From Saussurea involucrata (taxonomy: Eukaryota > Streptophyta > Magnoliopsida > Asterales > Asteraceae): a stretch of 64,000 nucleotides of DNA. This document shows, in pieces, positions 33,945 through 44,608 of the stretch (its first letter is position 1; each line of letters starts with the position of its first letter). Below the pieces are notes generated by a model. It was not told the origin of the DNA. It worked only from the letters and a program-made list of their open reading frames with translations, and searched no databases. Position numbers and translations under genes: made by a program. The stretch spans positions 32,847,001 through 32,911,000 of the forward strand of contig CM066314.1 in NCBI GenBank assembly GCA_033807775.1. The letters are read 5' to 3'.

Positions 33945-36900
33945 ATGGCAGAATCTGTCAGGGACATGAGTTCCAAATTCGGAAAACTTGATAAGTTTGA
34001 AGGAAACGACTTTCGTCGTTGGCAGAAGAAGATGCACTTTCTTCTCACCACTCTGAAAGTTGTGCATGTTTTGAGTACCCCTGCCCCTGAAGCCCAAGAA
34101 AACGAAACGTTGGAACACACCAGAAAACGCTGCAAATGGGAAAACGATGACTACATCTGTCGTGGACACATCTTGAATGGTATGTCTGACTCTCTTTTTG
34201 ATATCTATCAAAATCATGAATCTGCAAAAGATCTGTGGGATGCCCTTGAATCCAAATACATGGCAGAGGACGCTTCTAGTAAGAAGTTTCTCGTGAGTAA
34301 TTTTAACAATTAGAAAATGGTGGATTCGAGGCCTGTCATGGAACAGTACAACGAACTCATGAGGATTTTGGGACAATTTGAACAACACAAGATGAATATG
34401 GATGAGTCCATATCTGTCTCAAGTGTTATTGACAAATTGCCCCCATCCTGGAAAGATTTCAAACACACTTTGAAACACCAAAAGGAGGAGTTGTCTCTTG
34501 TACAACTTGGCAGTCACTTGAGAATTGAGGAGGGCCTACGGGTCCAAGAAAGTGGCAAAGGAAAGGAGAAAGATATTCCTGGATCTTCTGTGAACATGGT
34601 GGAAGATGAGAAAAACCAGAAAAACAACAAGTTTGGGAAAAGGAAGAAGAAGGATGACAATCAAAAGAGTTCCAACAAGAAAGCAAAACTTGTGTGTTGG
34701 AATTGCAACAAACCTGGTCACATAAAACGTGATTGTCGTTTTAGAAAGAACAAGAATGGTGCAAGCACTTCTGGACACGGATCTAAGGATCAAGATCCAA
34801 AACCACAACAAGGTCAGAATTTTATTTCTGGAACTACTTCTGTTATATATCATGTAACACTTATTCCTGAAACATTTTATGTGCAGGATGATGATCATAC
34901 ATGGTGGGTAGACTCGGGGGAGACGAGTCATGTATGTAAAGATCGATGTTGGTTCAAGGAGTATGAAGTAGTAGATGATGGATCGGTGTTGTATATGGGA
35001 GACCATAATAAAGTTCCGGTTGTTGGTCGTGGTTCTGTGTCTTTAGTATTTAGTTCTGGAAAAAGTCTTCATCTTAGAAATGTCATACATGTTCCTAAGA
35101 TTAGGAAGAACTTGGTTTCTGGTGGTGTATTAAATAAGTGTTGTTATAAACAGGTTTATAAGTCTGATAAGTATATCTTATCAAAGTGTGGTACATTTGT
35201 TGGATTTGGGTATTTTACTAATGGTATGTTTAGATTGAATGTAAATAACAATAATGCAGATTGTATATATATGGCTTGTTCTAGCATTGATGATTCTTCT
35301 CTTTGGCATGCACGTTTAGGGCACGTACATTATAAATGTATGCTTGAAATGTCAAAAAATGGGTTAATTCCACCTTTTGATGTTAACATAGAGAAGTGTA
35401 AAACCTGTATGTTAACTAAGATAACTAGACAACCATTTTCAAATGTGAAAAGAGATTTTGTTATGCTTGAATTAATACATAGTGATTTATGTGATTTTCA
35501 TGCAACTCCATCCTTAGGTAATAAGAAATACATAGTAACGTTTATTGAAGTTTACTCGCGTTTTTGCTATGTATATTTATTACATTCTAAGGATAAAGCC
35601 CTTGATAAATTCAAAATTTATAAAACTGAAGTTGAGTTGCAACAAAATGACTTAATCAAGAAACTTCGTACTGATAGAGGTGGTGAGTATTATGATCCTA
35701 GTTATTTCCAATCTGTAGGAATCATTCATGAAACTACATCACCATACAGTCCTCAACAAAATGGTATTTCTGAAAGAAAAAATAGAGGTCTCAAGGAAAT
35801 GGTGAACTCTTTGTTGTCGTACTCAGGATTGAGTGATGGATTCTGGGGAGAAGCTATGTTAACAGCTGGCTATCTTTTGAATAGGGTTCCAAACAAAAGG
35901 AACAAAATAACTCCCTATGAACTGTGGTACAAAAAGAAACCAAACTTAGGATATCTTAAAGTTTGGGGGTGTCGAGCAGTTGTAAGACTGACTGAACCTA
36001 AAAGGAAAAACTTGGGTGAAAGAGGTATTGATTGTATCTTCATTGGTTATGCTGAGCATTCCAGGGCTTATAGGTTCTTTGTTTTAGAACCTAATGATTA
36101 TGTTTCAGTTAATACTGTCATAGAATCAAGAGATGCAATATTTGATGAAAATCGTTTTTCATCCATACCTAGACCAAAGGACATGATTCCTAGTTCCAGT
36201 GGGAAAAACAAGGAAAATGAAATTGTACCAAACACTGATGAATCACTTGAACTCCAAAGAGGAAAAAGAGAAAGAAAGGCTAAATCTTTCGGTCCTGATT
36301 TTCAGCTTTATCTAGTTGAGGGTTCTAGAGATGAAACTGCAAATCAATATTCATATTGTTTTAGTGTTGAAGAAGATCCTAAAACATTTGATGAGGCAAT
36401 GAAATCTCAAGATGTTGCTTTCTAGAAAGAAGCAATAAACGATGAAATGGATTCCATCATGGGAAATAACACGTGGGTTTTATCTGATCTTCCTCCTGGA
36501 TGCAAACCTTTGGGTTGCAAGTGGATATTTAAGAGGAAGATGAAAGTAGATGGAACAATTGACATGTTCAAGGCTCGGTTAGTTATTCAAGGTTTTAGAC
36601 AAAAACCTGGGATTGACTACTTTGATACTTATGCACCTGTTGCTCGTATTTCTACGATTAGATTGCTGATTGCCTTAGCTGCAATTCACAATCTGGTCAT
36701 TCACCAAATGGATGTCAAAACAACATTCCTGAATGGTGCTTTGGAGGAAGAGGTATACATTAAGCAACCTAAGGGTTTTGTTATGCCTGGTAATGAGCAT
36801 AAAGTATGCAAATTGGTTAAGTCTTTGTATGGGTTGAAACAAGCACCTAAACAGTGGCATCAAAAGTTTGATGATGTTGTCTTAAGTAATGGTTTTATGC

Positions 36901-37916
36901 TAAATCAATCGGACAAGTGTGTATATAGTAAGTTTGATGCGTCTGGTAAAGGAGTGATCATATGTTTGTATGTGGATGATATGTTGATCTTTGGTACTGA
37001 TCAAAGACAAGTTGATATGACCAAGGAATTTTTATCGTCTCAATTCTCTATGAAGGATATGGGGGAGGCAGAAGTGATTCTTGGAATAAGAATCAAGCGT
37101 GAACATCAAGGAATTTCTATTTCACAGTCTCATTACATTGAGAAAGTACTTAAGAAATTCAATTGTTTGGATTGTTCTCCTGTGAGTACTCCGTTTGATC
37201 CAAGTATGAAGCTTATGCCTAATATTGGTCAAGCAGTTTCACAGCTTGAATATTCAAAGGTCATTGGTTGTTTGATGTATGCTATGACCAGCACAAGGTC
37301 TGATATTGCTTTTGCTGTAGGAACGCTAAGTAGGTTTACTAGCAATCCTAGTACTCATCACTGGCAAGCAGTAAGGCGGGTGTTGAAGTATTTGAAGAAA
37401 ACCATGGATTATGGTTTGACTTATGTAGGGTTTCCTTCTGTGATTGAAGGGTATATTGATGCTAGTTGAATTACAAACATGGAGGACCACTCATCTACAA
37501 GTGGTTGGGTTTTTCTTCTTGGAGGAGGTGCAATCTCCTGGGCATCCAAGAAGCAAACTTGTATCACAAAGTCAACTATGGAATCAAAATTTGTAGCCCT
37601 TGCAGCTGCTGGGAATGAAGCAGAATGGTTAAGGAATTTGATTTATGAGATTCCTTTGTGGCCAAAGCCAATTTCACCCATCTCTATACACTGTGATAGT
37701 TCTGCCACTTTGGGCAAGGCCTATAGTCAAGTGTATAATGGAAAGTCGCGACATTTGGGTGTTAGACATAGTATGGTACGTGAGCTTATAACTCATGGTA
37801 TTATTTCTGTTGATTGGGTTCGATCTCAACAGAATTTAGCTGATCACTTGACGAAGGGGTTAGCTAGAGACTTGGTAGCAAAGTCGGTGATAGGGATGGG
37901 TTTAAAGCCCACTTGA
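33945..37916 (+). pseudogene. copia-4 gag-pol polyprotein with three nonsense codons
   Basis: ATG 33945 starts MAESVRDMSSKFGKL; the UBN2 gag core follows. Stops are TAG at 34311-34313, TAG at 36423-36425 and TGA at 37467-37469. The two at conserved positions are consistent with former Trp codons; no frameshift is seen. Zinc knuckle CWNCNKPGHIKRDC lies at 34695-34736. Protease WWVDSGETSH is at about 34902. Integrase zinc motif LWHARLGHVH...CKTCMLTK is near 35310-35420, and the core HSDLC, RTDRGGEY, PQQNGISERKNRG is near 35480-35790. RT has FKARLVIQGFRQ, QMDVKTTFLNGA, LYGLKQAPKQW and YVDDMLIFG at about 36970. RNase H has ISWASKKQ, IHCDSSATLGKA and ADHLTKGLARD. All copia domains are present and look conserved, so it was probably active recently. 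Confidence 0.94.
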
Positions 37917-38445
37917 TATCTCTATGGATAAGATACCCAATTCCCTTTTAATACGATGTTAGAAGCTGAATTGAATGTGGAAAGCTTATTTATGGAGATT
38001 GAAGCTCTTTTGTATTACATCATCCCAAGGTATGTGCTTAAACCTGTAGAGTTAAGGTAGGTTGAATTAAGTTCTTAATAGTTCTTTTGAAAAAGTGTAT
38101 TACAGGTGCATGATTTAAAAGGACTACCTATATGAGTGTGAAGTGTTGCCGCTTCAGAAGGCTTTGGGCTAGGCTTTTATGCACTCATGAATGGATAGGA
38201 CACATAGCTGTAATAGTGTCAAGTATGAAACATTAGAATTTGTGTAAACTTATGTGTATAGTATCTTCAGTTACTCAAATGAGTTGATGGGTTCAATCCT
38301 TAGGACACCCAGATTCTCGAGTATTTGAAATGTGTATTATACTAATATGAAAATTCAATCTTCAAGACATTTTCATTTATGCATGAGTTTGGTTTTGTGT
38401 TTTCTTTTTAGTTAATTAACGATTACACTAAAATGGGGGAGGAAT
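37917..38445 (+). other. copia-4 3' untranslated region and PPT
   Basis: Half a kilobase without an ORF. The tract AAAATGGGGGAGGAA (38431-38445) abuts the 3' LTR start and is the polypurine tract. Confidence 0.8.
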
Positions 38446-38666
38446 GTTGGTGATTTTAGTGTCATCAATATATTTTAGTGTAGTCATGTTTAATTTCGAG
38501 ACAGGCTGAGTTCAGTTTACATTCCGAGCCTGGAGGTGCGGGGTGCACACTCGGATAGTTAAATGTGGACTCGGGAAATCGGGGGGTCCGGGGGCAGCGC
38601 CCCTGGCGGGGTCTAGGGGCAGCGCCCCTAGCGGGGTCCAAGGGGCAGAGCCCCTGGCACACAAAC
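38446..38666 (+). mobile_element. copia-4 3' LTR, truncated
   Basis: It repeats the first ~190 bp of the 5' LTR, with an additional GC-rich repeat unit (GGGGTCTAGGGGCAGCGCCC) at 38610-38633. Similarity ends at CAGAGCCC near 38655; the next dozen bases may belong to the LTR or the flank. Confidence 0.75.
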
Positions 38667-38972
38667 GGTCAAGGTTTTCATCGGTTTTGCACATCAACAT
38701 AATAATACAATATCATTAAGAGTGTTGGCTTGGTCCATGGTAAAAATGCATGTTTTACCATGGATCTAAAACACTTACAATAAGAAATAAAACAAGCCAA
38801 CGAAAACGAAGAAAAACTACAATAATTAATCTACGATAAGTATATGTAACGTGTGGCTATAGGATCTTAAAATACATTATTCAAGACCCCAACGATGGTT
38901 AAAATTTTCAGAAAAAAAACTTTAGTTTTAGCCACTTTTACATATACATGTTAATCATATGGCACATACGAT
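38667..38972 (-). other. copia-3 leader, PBS-proximal part with strong hairpin
   Basis: Noncoding. It contains a perfect 12-bp inverted repeat, TCCATGGTAAAA (38734-38745) and TTTTACCATGGA (38753-38764), around ATGCATG. Outer arms are AGTGTT/AACACT, and an alternative pairing is GTTGGCTTG (38724-38732) with CAAGCCAAC (38793-38801). Position downstream of the PBS suits an RNA dimerisation or packaging structure, but that is inference. Confidence 0.65.
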
Positions 38973-38985
38973 GGCTCTGATACCA
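38973..38985 (-). other. PBS of copia-3 (tRNA-iMet type)
   Basis: Minus strand TGGTATCAGAGCC, a perfect match to the usual plant tRNA-iMet primer site, one base from the LTR end at 38987. Confidence 0.95.
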
Positions 38986-38986
38986 C

Positions 38987-39691
38987 TGTTGGTGATTATG
39001 TAAAGAAACACAATTATAAACATATATAAGAACGCAGCGGAACAATCACCAAACATAATCAACGTATTTCCAATATGATTAAACGAAGAATACAAATAAC
39101 GATATACCTTTGTAGCGTGATTTGTACACTAATCCGGATCCACTTGTGTGCTCTTTAGAAACCAAGTATTCAATGGAGAATACCTCTAGAGTTGTCCACA
39201 CTACACCTCCTTGATCACCACGGGATGCTAGTCCTTCTTAGTAATGGATCTTATAGCTTCGATTAGACAAGAAACAAGCTAGAATATCAAAGCGGAAAAA
39301 CCCTAGAGAGGCCTAGGGGAGGGGCGCCGATTTTGGGAGAGAAGAAGGAGTATTAGGTTAAGCTTAATTAGGTCATTAACATCTCTATATATTAATGAAC
39401 CCTAAAGCTTCCTTGGGCTTCTTAAAGGTTCTCCCTTCTAAATCTTTATGGGCCTAAGATTTAATTAAACGTAATAGGCTTGCTATTAACTTAAATCCAA
39501 TACAAACCCATTAAGCCAAACTTAATGATTTGTGCCCATCTAATTACCCCACGTTACTTAGGTTATTTATATAATGTAAATACAATAATTACATTATATT
39601 AAATGGTATCTCAGTGTATTGTGTGTGACCCTATAGGCCCACGTGTATCTAGCCATATAATTATCTATTATGACTTGAGCATATTCCAACA
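38987..39691 (-). mobile_element. 5' LTR of copia-3 (705 bp)
   Basis: It matches 19193-19864. The ends are TGTTGGTGATTATG and GCATATTCCAACA, followed by ACAAA, the second copy of the target duplication. Confidence 0.95.
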
Positions 39692-40485
39692 ACAAAAACC
39701 ATAAACCTCTCTCATTTTCTCTCTCGTTCGGACTACCCTACCATCCACGAATCTCGATCATTTTTCGGTCCATAATCAGGTATGTGCTTCTCATATCCAG
39801 CTAGATAGTTAGTAGTCCTGTTTCACACACTTATTCGCACGAAACATCCACTGTTTTGCACAAATCCGGGTTTCCGAACCTTTATTTCAAGTCGCCTTTG
39901 TTCCACCCATTCCAGGATGTTTCTGACCGATTCAACACATGTAGGATGCACCCACACTCCTATTCGTTCTGTTATGATCATTGGTTGTGTGTTTACATGA
40001 GTATTTGGGCGAAATTACACCATCCATAAGTCGTCCGGACACATTCTTAGTGTCCGGAAACCATCAAGTTGATAACGATTTGTCCGGTAACACTCAACAT
40101 CCGAAAACCTAGTTGTCCAAAAACCTCAGGGTTTCCGGTAAGTTCAACTACCGGATAGTTGAGGTGTCTGGTACCCTAGTTGTCCGGTAAACTTGTATCT
40201 CATCTGGAAACCATTTTGTCCGGAATGTCTAAACTGTCCGAAAACTCTCAACTCATCCGGAATCATTTGATGTCCGGATACACTTTGTCCGGATACCATA
40301 TTCTGTCTGGAAAGTTTTGTATTCCATGGTTTTGTCCGGACATCCCTGTGTTTGTCAGTCCGGTACCTATTTTCCTTAGTACCAGTCCTCAATCTGTCTA
40401 CGATTTAGCCACTTAATGCAAAGGTACGCGCCGACACTTGTTTATTCGCCCTGTTTACTAACTTAGATTCTTTTTCAGATATTCT
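39692..40485 (+). other. SIRE-like region upstream of ORF3, TCCGG-rich
   Basis: It resumes the SIRE sequence broken at 19192. At least ten TCCGG motifs in contexts such as TGTCCGGAAACC and GTCCGGATAC lie at 40027-40365. No ORF is supported before ATG 40486. TTTTTCAG immediately upstream (40471-40478) resembles a splice acceptor, so ORF3 may be reached through a spliced RNA. Confidence 0.65.
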
Positions 40486-43400
40486 ATGGCGGATCAAGAA
40501 CAACAACAACATCCTGACAAGCAAATTCCTCCTCAAGAAGAATTTATCGATGAAGCAGCTGATAATGCTTTGGTTGCCCCTGACCACGACATCGAGATAG
40601 AAGCCAACAACCATCATTTGGACGCAGCTGAGTTCCGACCACAACCACAACACCGTGTGATCGTGGACATCTTACTTGGTCACCCTCTCCGTGAGGCCCT
40701 CACTGCCACAACTGACATTCCACTGCTATATGTGTATCAAGTGTGGCTATCTGCCCAAGTCATTACGGCGGGCAATTCATAGACAATCACGACGCGGATC
40801 GACAACCACCCCTTCACACTCACACCTGAGTCCTTCCGGCGTCTACTGTCACTACCTGAAGCCATCGTCGGCGGACATCAACGATTCGACCATGCGGTCA
40901 ATGACGCAACTCTGTGTGCACAAGTACGCGCACTCGGCTACAACCATGCTCTTGATCGACCTTCAGCGTTCAACCGCAAATATCTGGCGCCCATCGGGTA
41001 CACCTTGTTCACCATATTGAACAGGTGTCTCTCATCCAGATGGAAGGGAATAGACCAGTGCACCGGCGACTTCCTTTGTCTATTCCATGTCGTGTGCTAC
41101 AAAAGACACGTCGACTGCGCTATGATAATCTGGCGCAAAATGGTGCAAGCTATTCGACAAATTAGTGGGTCGAAGCAAAAGAAGTTCCTACCCTATCCTC
41201 GCTTTCTTTCCTTGGCTGTGCGACAACACATGGATGCGAATCCAACAATACCGCGACGTCTTAACCATCCGGTATATCCTCCTTTTCACTTGCAATACAT
41301 GGTGATTCGAAACCCGTCCAACGCCATAGCCATGCCCCTACCTGACGCCCTACTGGCACACGCGAACCCCAATGCACCGAATGTGGTAGAATATAGGAGA
41401 GCGATAGCTGCTCCCATGGTCCAACCAGCGTCGGAGGGACCTCCCCAGGGAGATAGAACTGAGGGACGTGAGGGTCCTAGGACAAGAGGTGGCAGGGCCC
41501 GGGCAGGAGGGGCTCCCGGGCGGGGTGTGTTAAGAGTACGTGGGAGGGGAACAGGTGCATTGGATACGCGACCCAGTACTACCCAAGCCAGACTAAGCCA
41601 ACAATCCATTCCCACCACCCGAACGACATCCGAAGTCGGTACATCGTCTAGACCGATGCTAAACCATGACTCCGAGCCTTACCTTTCGGATCCTCCCTCA
41701 CCGACCAGACAGGTTGAGGATGTAGATTCTGACTCTACTGCGTCAGATACCACCCGTGCCCTACGGTTATCCTTAATACCTCATGGTATCGGACCCAACC
41801 CAGACTTTACCATAGGAATCCCTTCTGAATCACCGAGACCACCTCCAATCCCTACTACCCAGCTCGATACGGGAGATACAAGGAGAGAGGAGGGAGTCTT
41901 AGTTAAAAATCAGGAGGAGTTAGAACATGTGAGAAGGAGGGAATTACGGTCGAAAGCGAACCAAGAAAGATTAAGCCGTAAAGATAAAGAGGCTCCTGAG
42001 CGAATCCAACCAAGTGTCATCCGGGTAGCCACATCTGCTATCCCGTCTCATCCGTTGGGACGGGGTATTGAAGGAGCCGCCATGGACCCAGCGGCGCAAT
42101 TGAACAACCCCCTCAGCCACTCATCCGTCTCTCAAAAGACGGGTGTTTCAACTTCTCACGGGGACATAACACAACTTCTACCGGTCTCTCAATCGGAGAG
42201 TACGGGATTGAAACAAGAGACCAGCAACCCCCGGTCTCGACTTCTTTGAGTGCACTATTGAGTCTAGAGCCACTTGTTATTAAACATTCTTCGGCTAGGA
42301 CACAGGATGAGACTCACCAATTCGATGCTCTTCGTGACTCGATCGGAACTTCCGTAGGATCTCCGCTTTTAAGTGGAATCCGAGGATCGGAAGGAAATCC
42401 TACCACGGCTACCCCTATGCCAACCGTGAATGTAGGTGGCTCTGCCTCTAAGGTAGACACCTTAACGGGTAATCTAAGTGATCCCGGTGTTATTTTACCT
42501 GACTCTGTGTCAAAGGGATATCTGGACAGCGCCCTAAAGGCTATCCGCAAGGCAATGGAACAGTGCTTTACCAACGAGCTCGACAAACTGAAGGCTCTGA
42601 TCAAAGGTAAAGAGAAGATGGTCGAACCTGAAATTGCACCAACACCTCCACCGGCTCCGGCTTAGCCTATCTATACGGTGGACACCTTGAAGACCATGCT
42701 TCTGGCTTAGCTGCTCCAACAATCTGAAACTGACGCCTCTACCGAAGCATACCTGATATTCGTTCTACAATCACATGTCACTGCTCCTTCGTCATCCGTT
42801 ACATCTCGAGTGGACCAGCTTGACACGACTCTTAAGGACGTACAACAAGCACTCACAACGCTGTCCGAGAGGGTCAAAACACTCGAAAACACCTGCAAGA
42901 GTCAAGCTAGCGGACTCAAGCATCGGCACGATGACCAAGACGACCCTGATCACCGTAAGGGGGAGAACAAGAGAATACGTATGTCTGAGTTTGATCCAAT
43001 CATCCCTGAAACTATTGTGGTTCAACCGGAACCTTCAACTGCGGCAACTACAACCGAAACCGGACCCGAAGCCGAGTTGCCTCTAACCGAGATGGTACAG
43101 GATATGGACATCTCCGATGACGAAGACCCGATGGTTGAAAAGCCTGAGGGAACATCACAGGAATTGGTCACCTTTTGATACATCAGATAGGTATACTATC
43201 AATCTGATAGATCCAGACACCGAGATCGACCCGGAGACCAAAGATGCATGGTATGAAAAAGCCGCCAGTGCCGTAAATCTCCAGGTAAACCTGATCTTCC
43301 CTACTGATGAAGACGATAATGTCGACTACGACCAATTTCTGCTTTAAAACTTGTATGGTACACCCGTTCACTCTGCTCAAGCCGCCGAAACTTCTACAAG

Positions 43401-44340
43401 ACCCGATACTACATCTGCTGAAATTCCGACATCTCCTCTGCAACTGATAGCTTTTGATCTCTCCCTCTCCACCGCAACTAATCCCAGAAGATCACAATAT
43501 TTATTCCTCACCTGGAGGAATCTCTGAAAAGGCTGTTCGTTCACAGGTTACGCCCTATCGAGCCAACTTTTTGCATTGGTATTTATAGTTCCAACCCCGA
43601 ATACCAAAGTCAGTACATAAACGCAATGAAGCGGTGTCTGCCAGTTAGCCAAGTCCGAACAAAGCACAAGATCACCGAAGTGCTCAACATCCAAACAGGT
43701 AGAATTCTGAAAGTTTTGTTTCCCATCTTCACCGTCCGACGAGAAGACGGAAATGAATGGATTTTTTCCGAAGCTGACTTCAAGAATCTCCTACCGTTCG
43801 ACTTCTATGTTATACTGAAAGACCTCCGAACCAGAACCATCCGACCGCTTCATGTAACCAAAGCGCTCCAAGCTGTTCGTTGATTCCTAGTCCATACCAT
43901 CATGATGTCCTATCTCACGGATTTCCAAATGGCAATCGAGAATAGAGCAAAGAAGGTAAATCTGATAAAGCCGAATCTGATAGCGCCCGAACTGAAGATG
44001 TATCCCGAGAACGCACTGCTTCTGGAACCAGAATTTAGGATTGTCTACATCAACGATCAGAATGAAAAGAAATTTCTTCGCTTCAGTTAGGTTGATAGAT
44101 TCTGCGACGGCACGCTCTTCAAGGTCCAAAATGCTCTTCGCAACATCATTTCTTACGAATCAGAAAATCAAAGGCTTTCATATGTTCCCAATCCGAATGA
44201 GACAACCGCTCGAAAAGCCTTAGAAATGGTTGAAGAAAGCATCGACTATCGCTGTGCTATCCGAATGTTCGAGGTACACTTTGCGCTCCGTAAAATATAT
44301 GTCTACAACTGGCGCGAACTCGAACTTCAATACAAAGGGG
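40486..44340 (+). pseudogene. SIRE-like third ORF (envelope-like position), degraded
   Basis: The frame begins MADQEQQQHPDKQIPP and runs to 42249 with a single TAG at 40780-40782. It contains text such as SSRWKGIDQCTGDF and KKFLPYPRFLSLAVRQHM, which resembles plant proteins annotated as retroelement ORF3. A long Pro/Arg/Ser-rich region follows (41400-42240). After a frameshift, coiled-coil text continues (42246-42665, 42810-43178), then a C-terminal domain at 43626-44330 in broken frames (LKDLRTRTIRPLHVTKALQ, NYNWREL-type end). No clear signal peptide or transmembrane segment is seen, so only its position, not its sequence, supports the name envelope-like. Several frameshifts and stops make it inactive. 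Confidence 0.6.
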
Positions 44341-44345
44341 GAGAT

Positions 44346-44608
44346 TGTTAGGGTCAATATTTGATTGTATAGAAGTTCAAGGGCTTGTTTGTATTTCTTT
44401 ATTTTGAGCCTAGTTAGTGAACGGGTCGTGGGCTTGTTAACCACGGGCCCGACATATATAATGTTTGTTTAGCCTTTGTTTTAGGCTAGTTGTCATTTTA
44501 GCTTTCCTACTCTTAATTGTAAACTCTTTGATTATTGAAAGCAAATGGATGACCAGTTGAAATCATAACCATTGTTCTTACATATTGATTTCTACATTGT
44601 TCGTTGCA
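44346..44608 (+). mobile_element. 3' LTR of the SIRE-like element
   Basis: It follows the PPT ACAAAGGGGGAGA (44332-44344), starts TGTTAGGGTCAATATTTG and matches the 5' LTR at 12541-12731. The end is placed at CA 44607-44608, where copia-1 integrase text resumes; ACA at 44594-44596 is an alternative end. About 260 bp is short for a SIRE LTR. Confidence 0.75.

Larger units (their letters stand above)
33325..38666 (+). mobile_element. copia-4: nearly intact Ty1-copia element
   Basis: The 5' LTR starts TGTTGGTGATTTTAG at 33325, and the same text restarts at 38446 after the PPT. Gag-pol is one frame of about 1,324 codons broken only by three single-codon stops. The left flank AAAAC (33320-33324) and the right flank CAAAC (38666-38670) give an imperfect candidate target duplication. 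The 3' LTR is shorter than the 5' one, so it appears truncated or the 5' LTR has grown. It is inserted in the leader of copia-3 in the opposite orientation and is one of the youngest layers. Confidence 0.88.
19193..39691 (-). mobile_element. copia-3: complete minus-strand Ty1-copia element with nested insertions
   Basis: LTRs at 19193-19864 and 38987-39691 share ends TGTTGGTG...ATATTCCAACA. They are bounded by a perfect 5-bp target duplication, ACAAA, at 19188-19192 and 39692-39696. The PBS (38973-38985), gag (31115-31984), pol (27990-31114) and PPT (19865-19878) are all in minus-strand order. G1 (20297-27560) and copia-4 (33325-38666) are inserted inside it. Without them it is about 7.9 kb. 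Both LTRs are present and differ by two indels (about 13 and 20 bp) and scattered substitutions. Confidence 0.95.
12541..44608 (+). mobile_element. SIRE-like Ty1-copia element inserted in copia-1
   Basis: Terminal LTR copies lie at 12541-12731 (damaged) and 44346-44608. The internal region carries a coiled-coil gag, a pol with protease WYLDSGCSKHMTG, a tandem array of PPT-like GAGGGGGAGC motifs, and a long third ORF before the PPT and 3' LTR. That layout is characteristic of the SIRE/Maximus lineage. The flanks suggest a short target duplication, TGAT at 12537-12540 versus CGAT at 44609-44612, with one transition; the 3' LTR end is uncertain by a few bases. It is itself interrupted by copia-3 (19193-39691). 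Excluding that insertion its length is about 11.6 kb, typical of SIRE elements. Confidence 0.8.

Noticed and set aside
33599..34388. Minus-strand ORFs of 153-178 codons
   Set aside because: They overlap the copia-4 leader and gag on the coding strand and show no family text.
32852..38690. Inverted similarity between GTGCAAAACC...CCGATGAAAA near 32852 and the segment near 38670-38690
   Set aside because: It is short and imperfect. It could reflect the two sides of the copia-4 insertion or chance and is not enough to define an inverted repeat.
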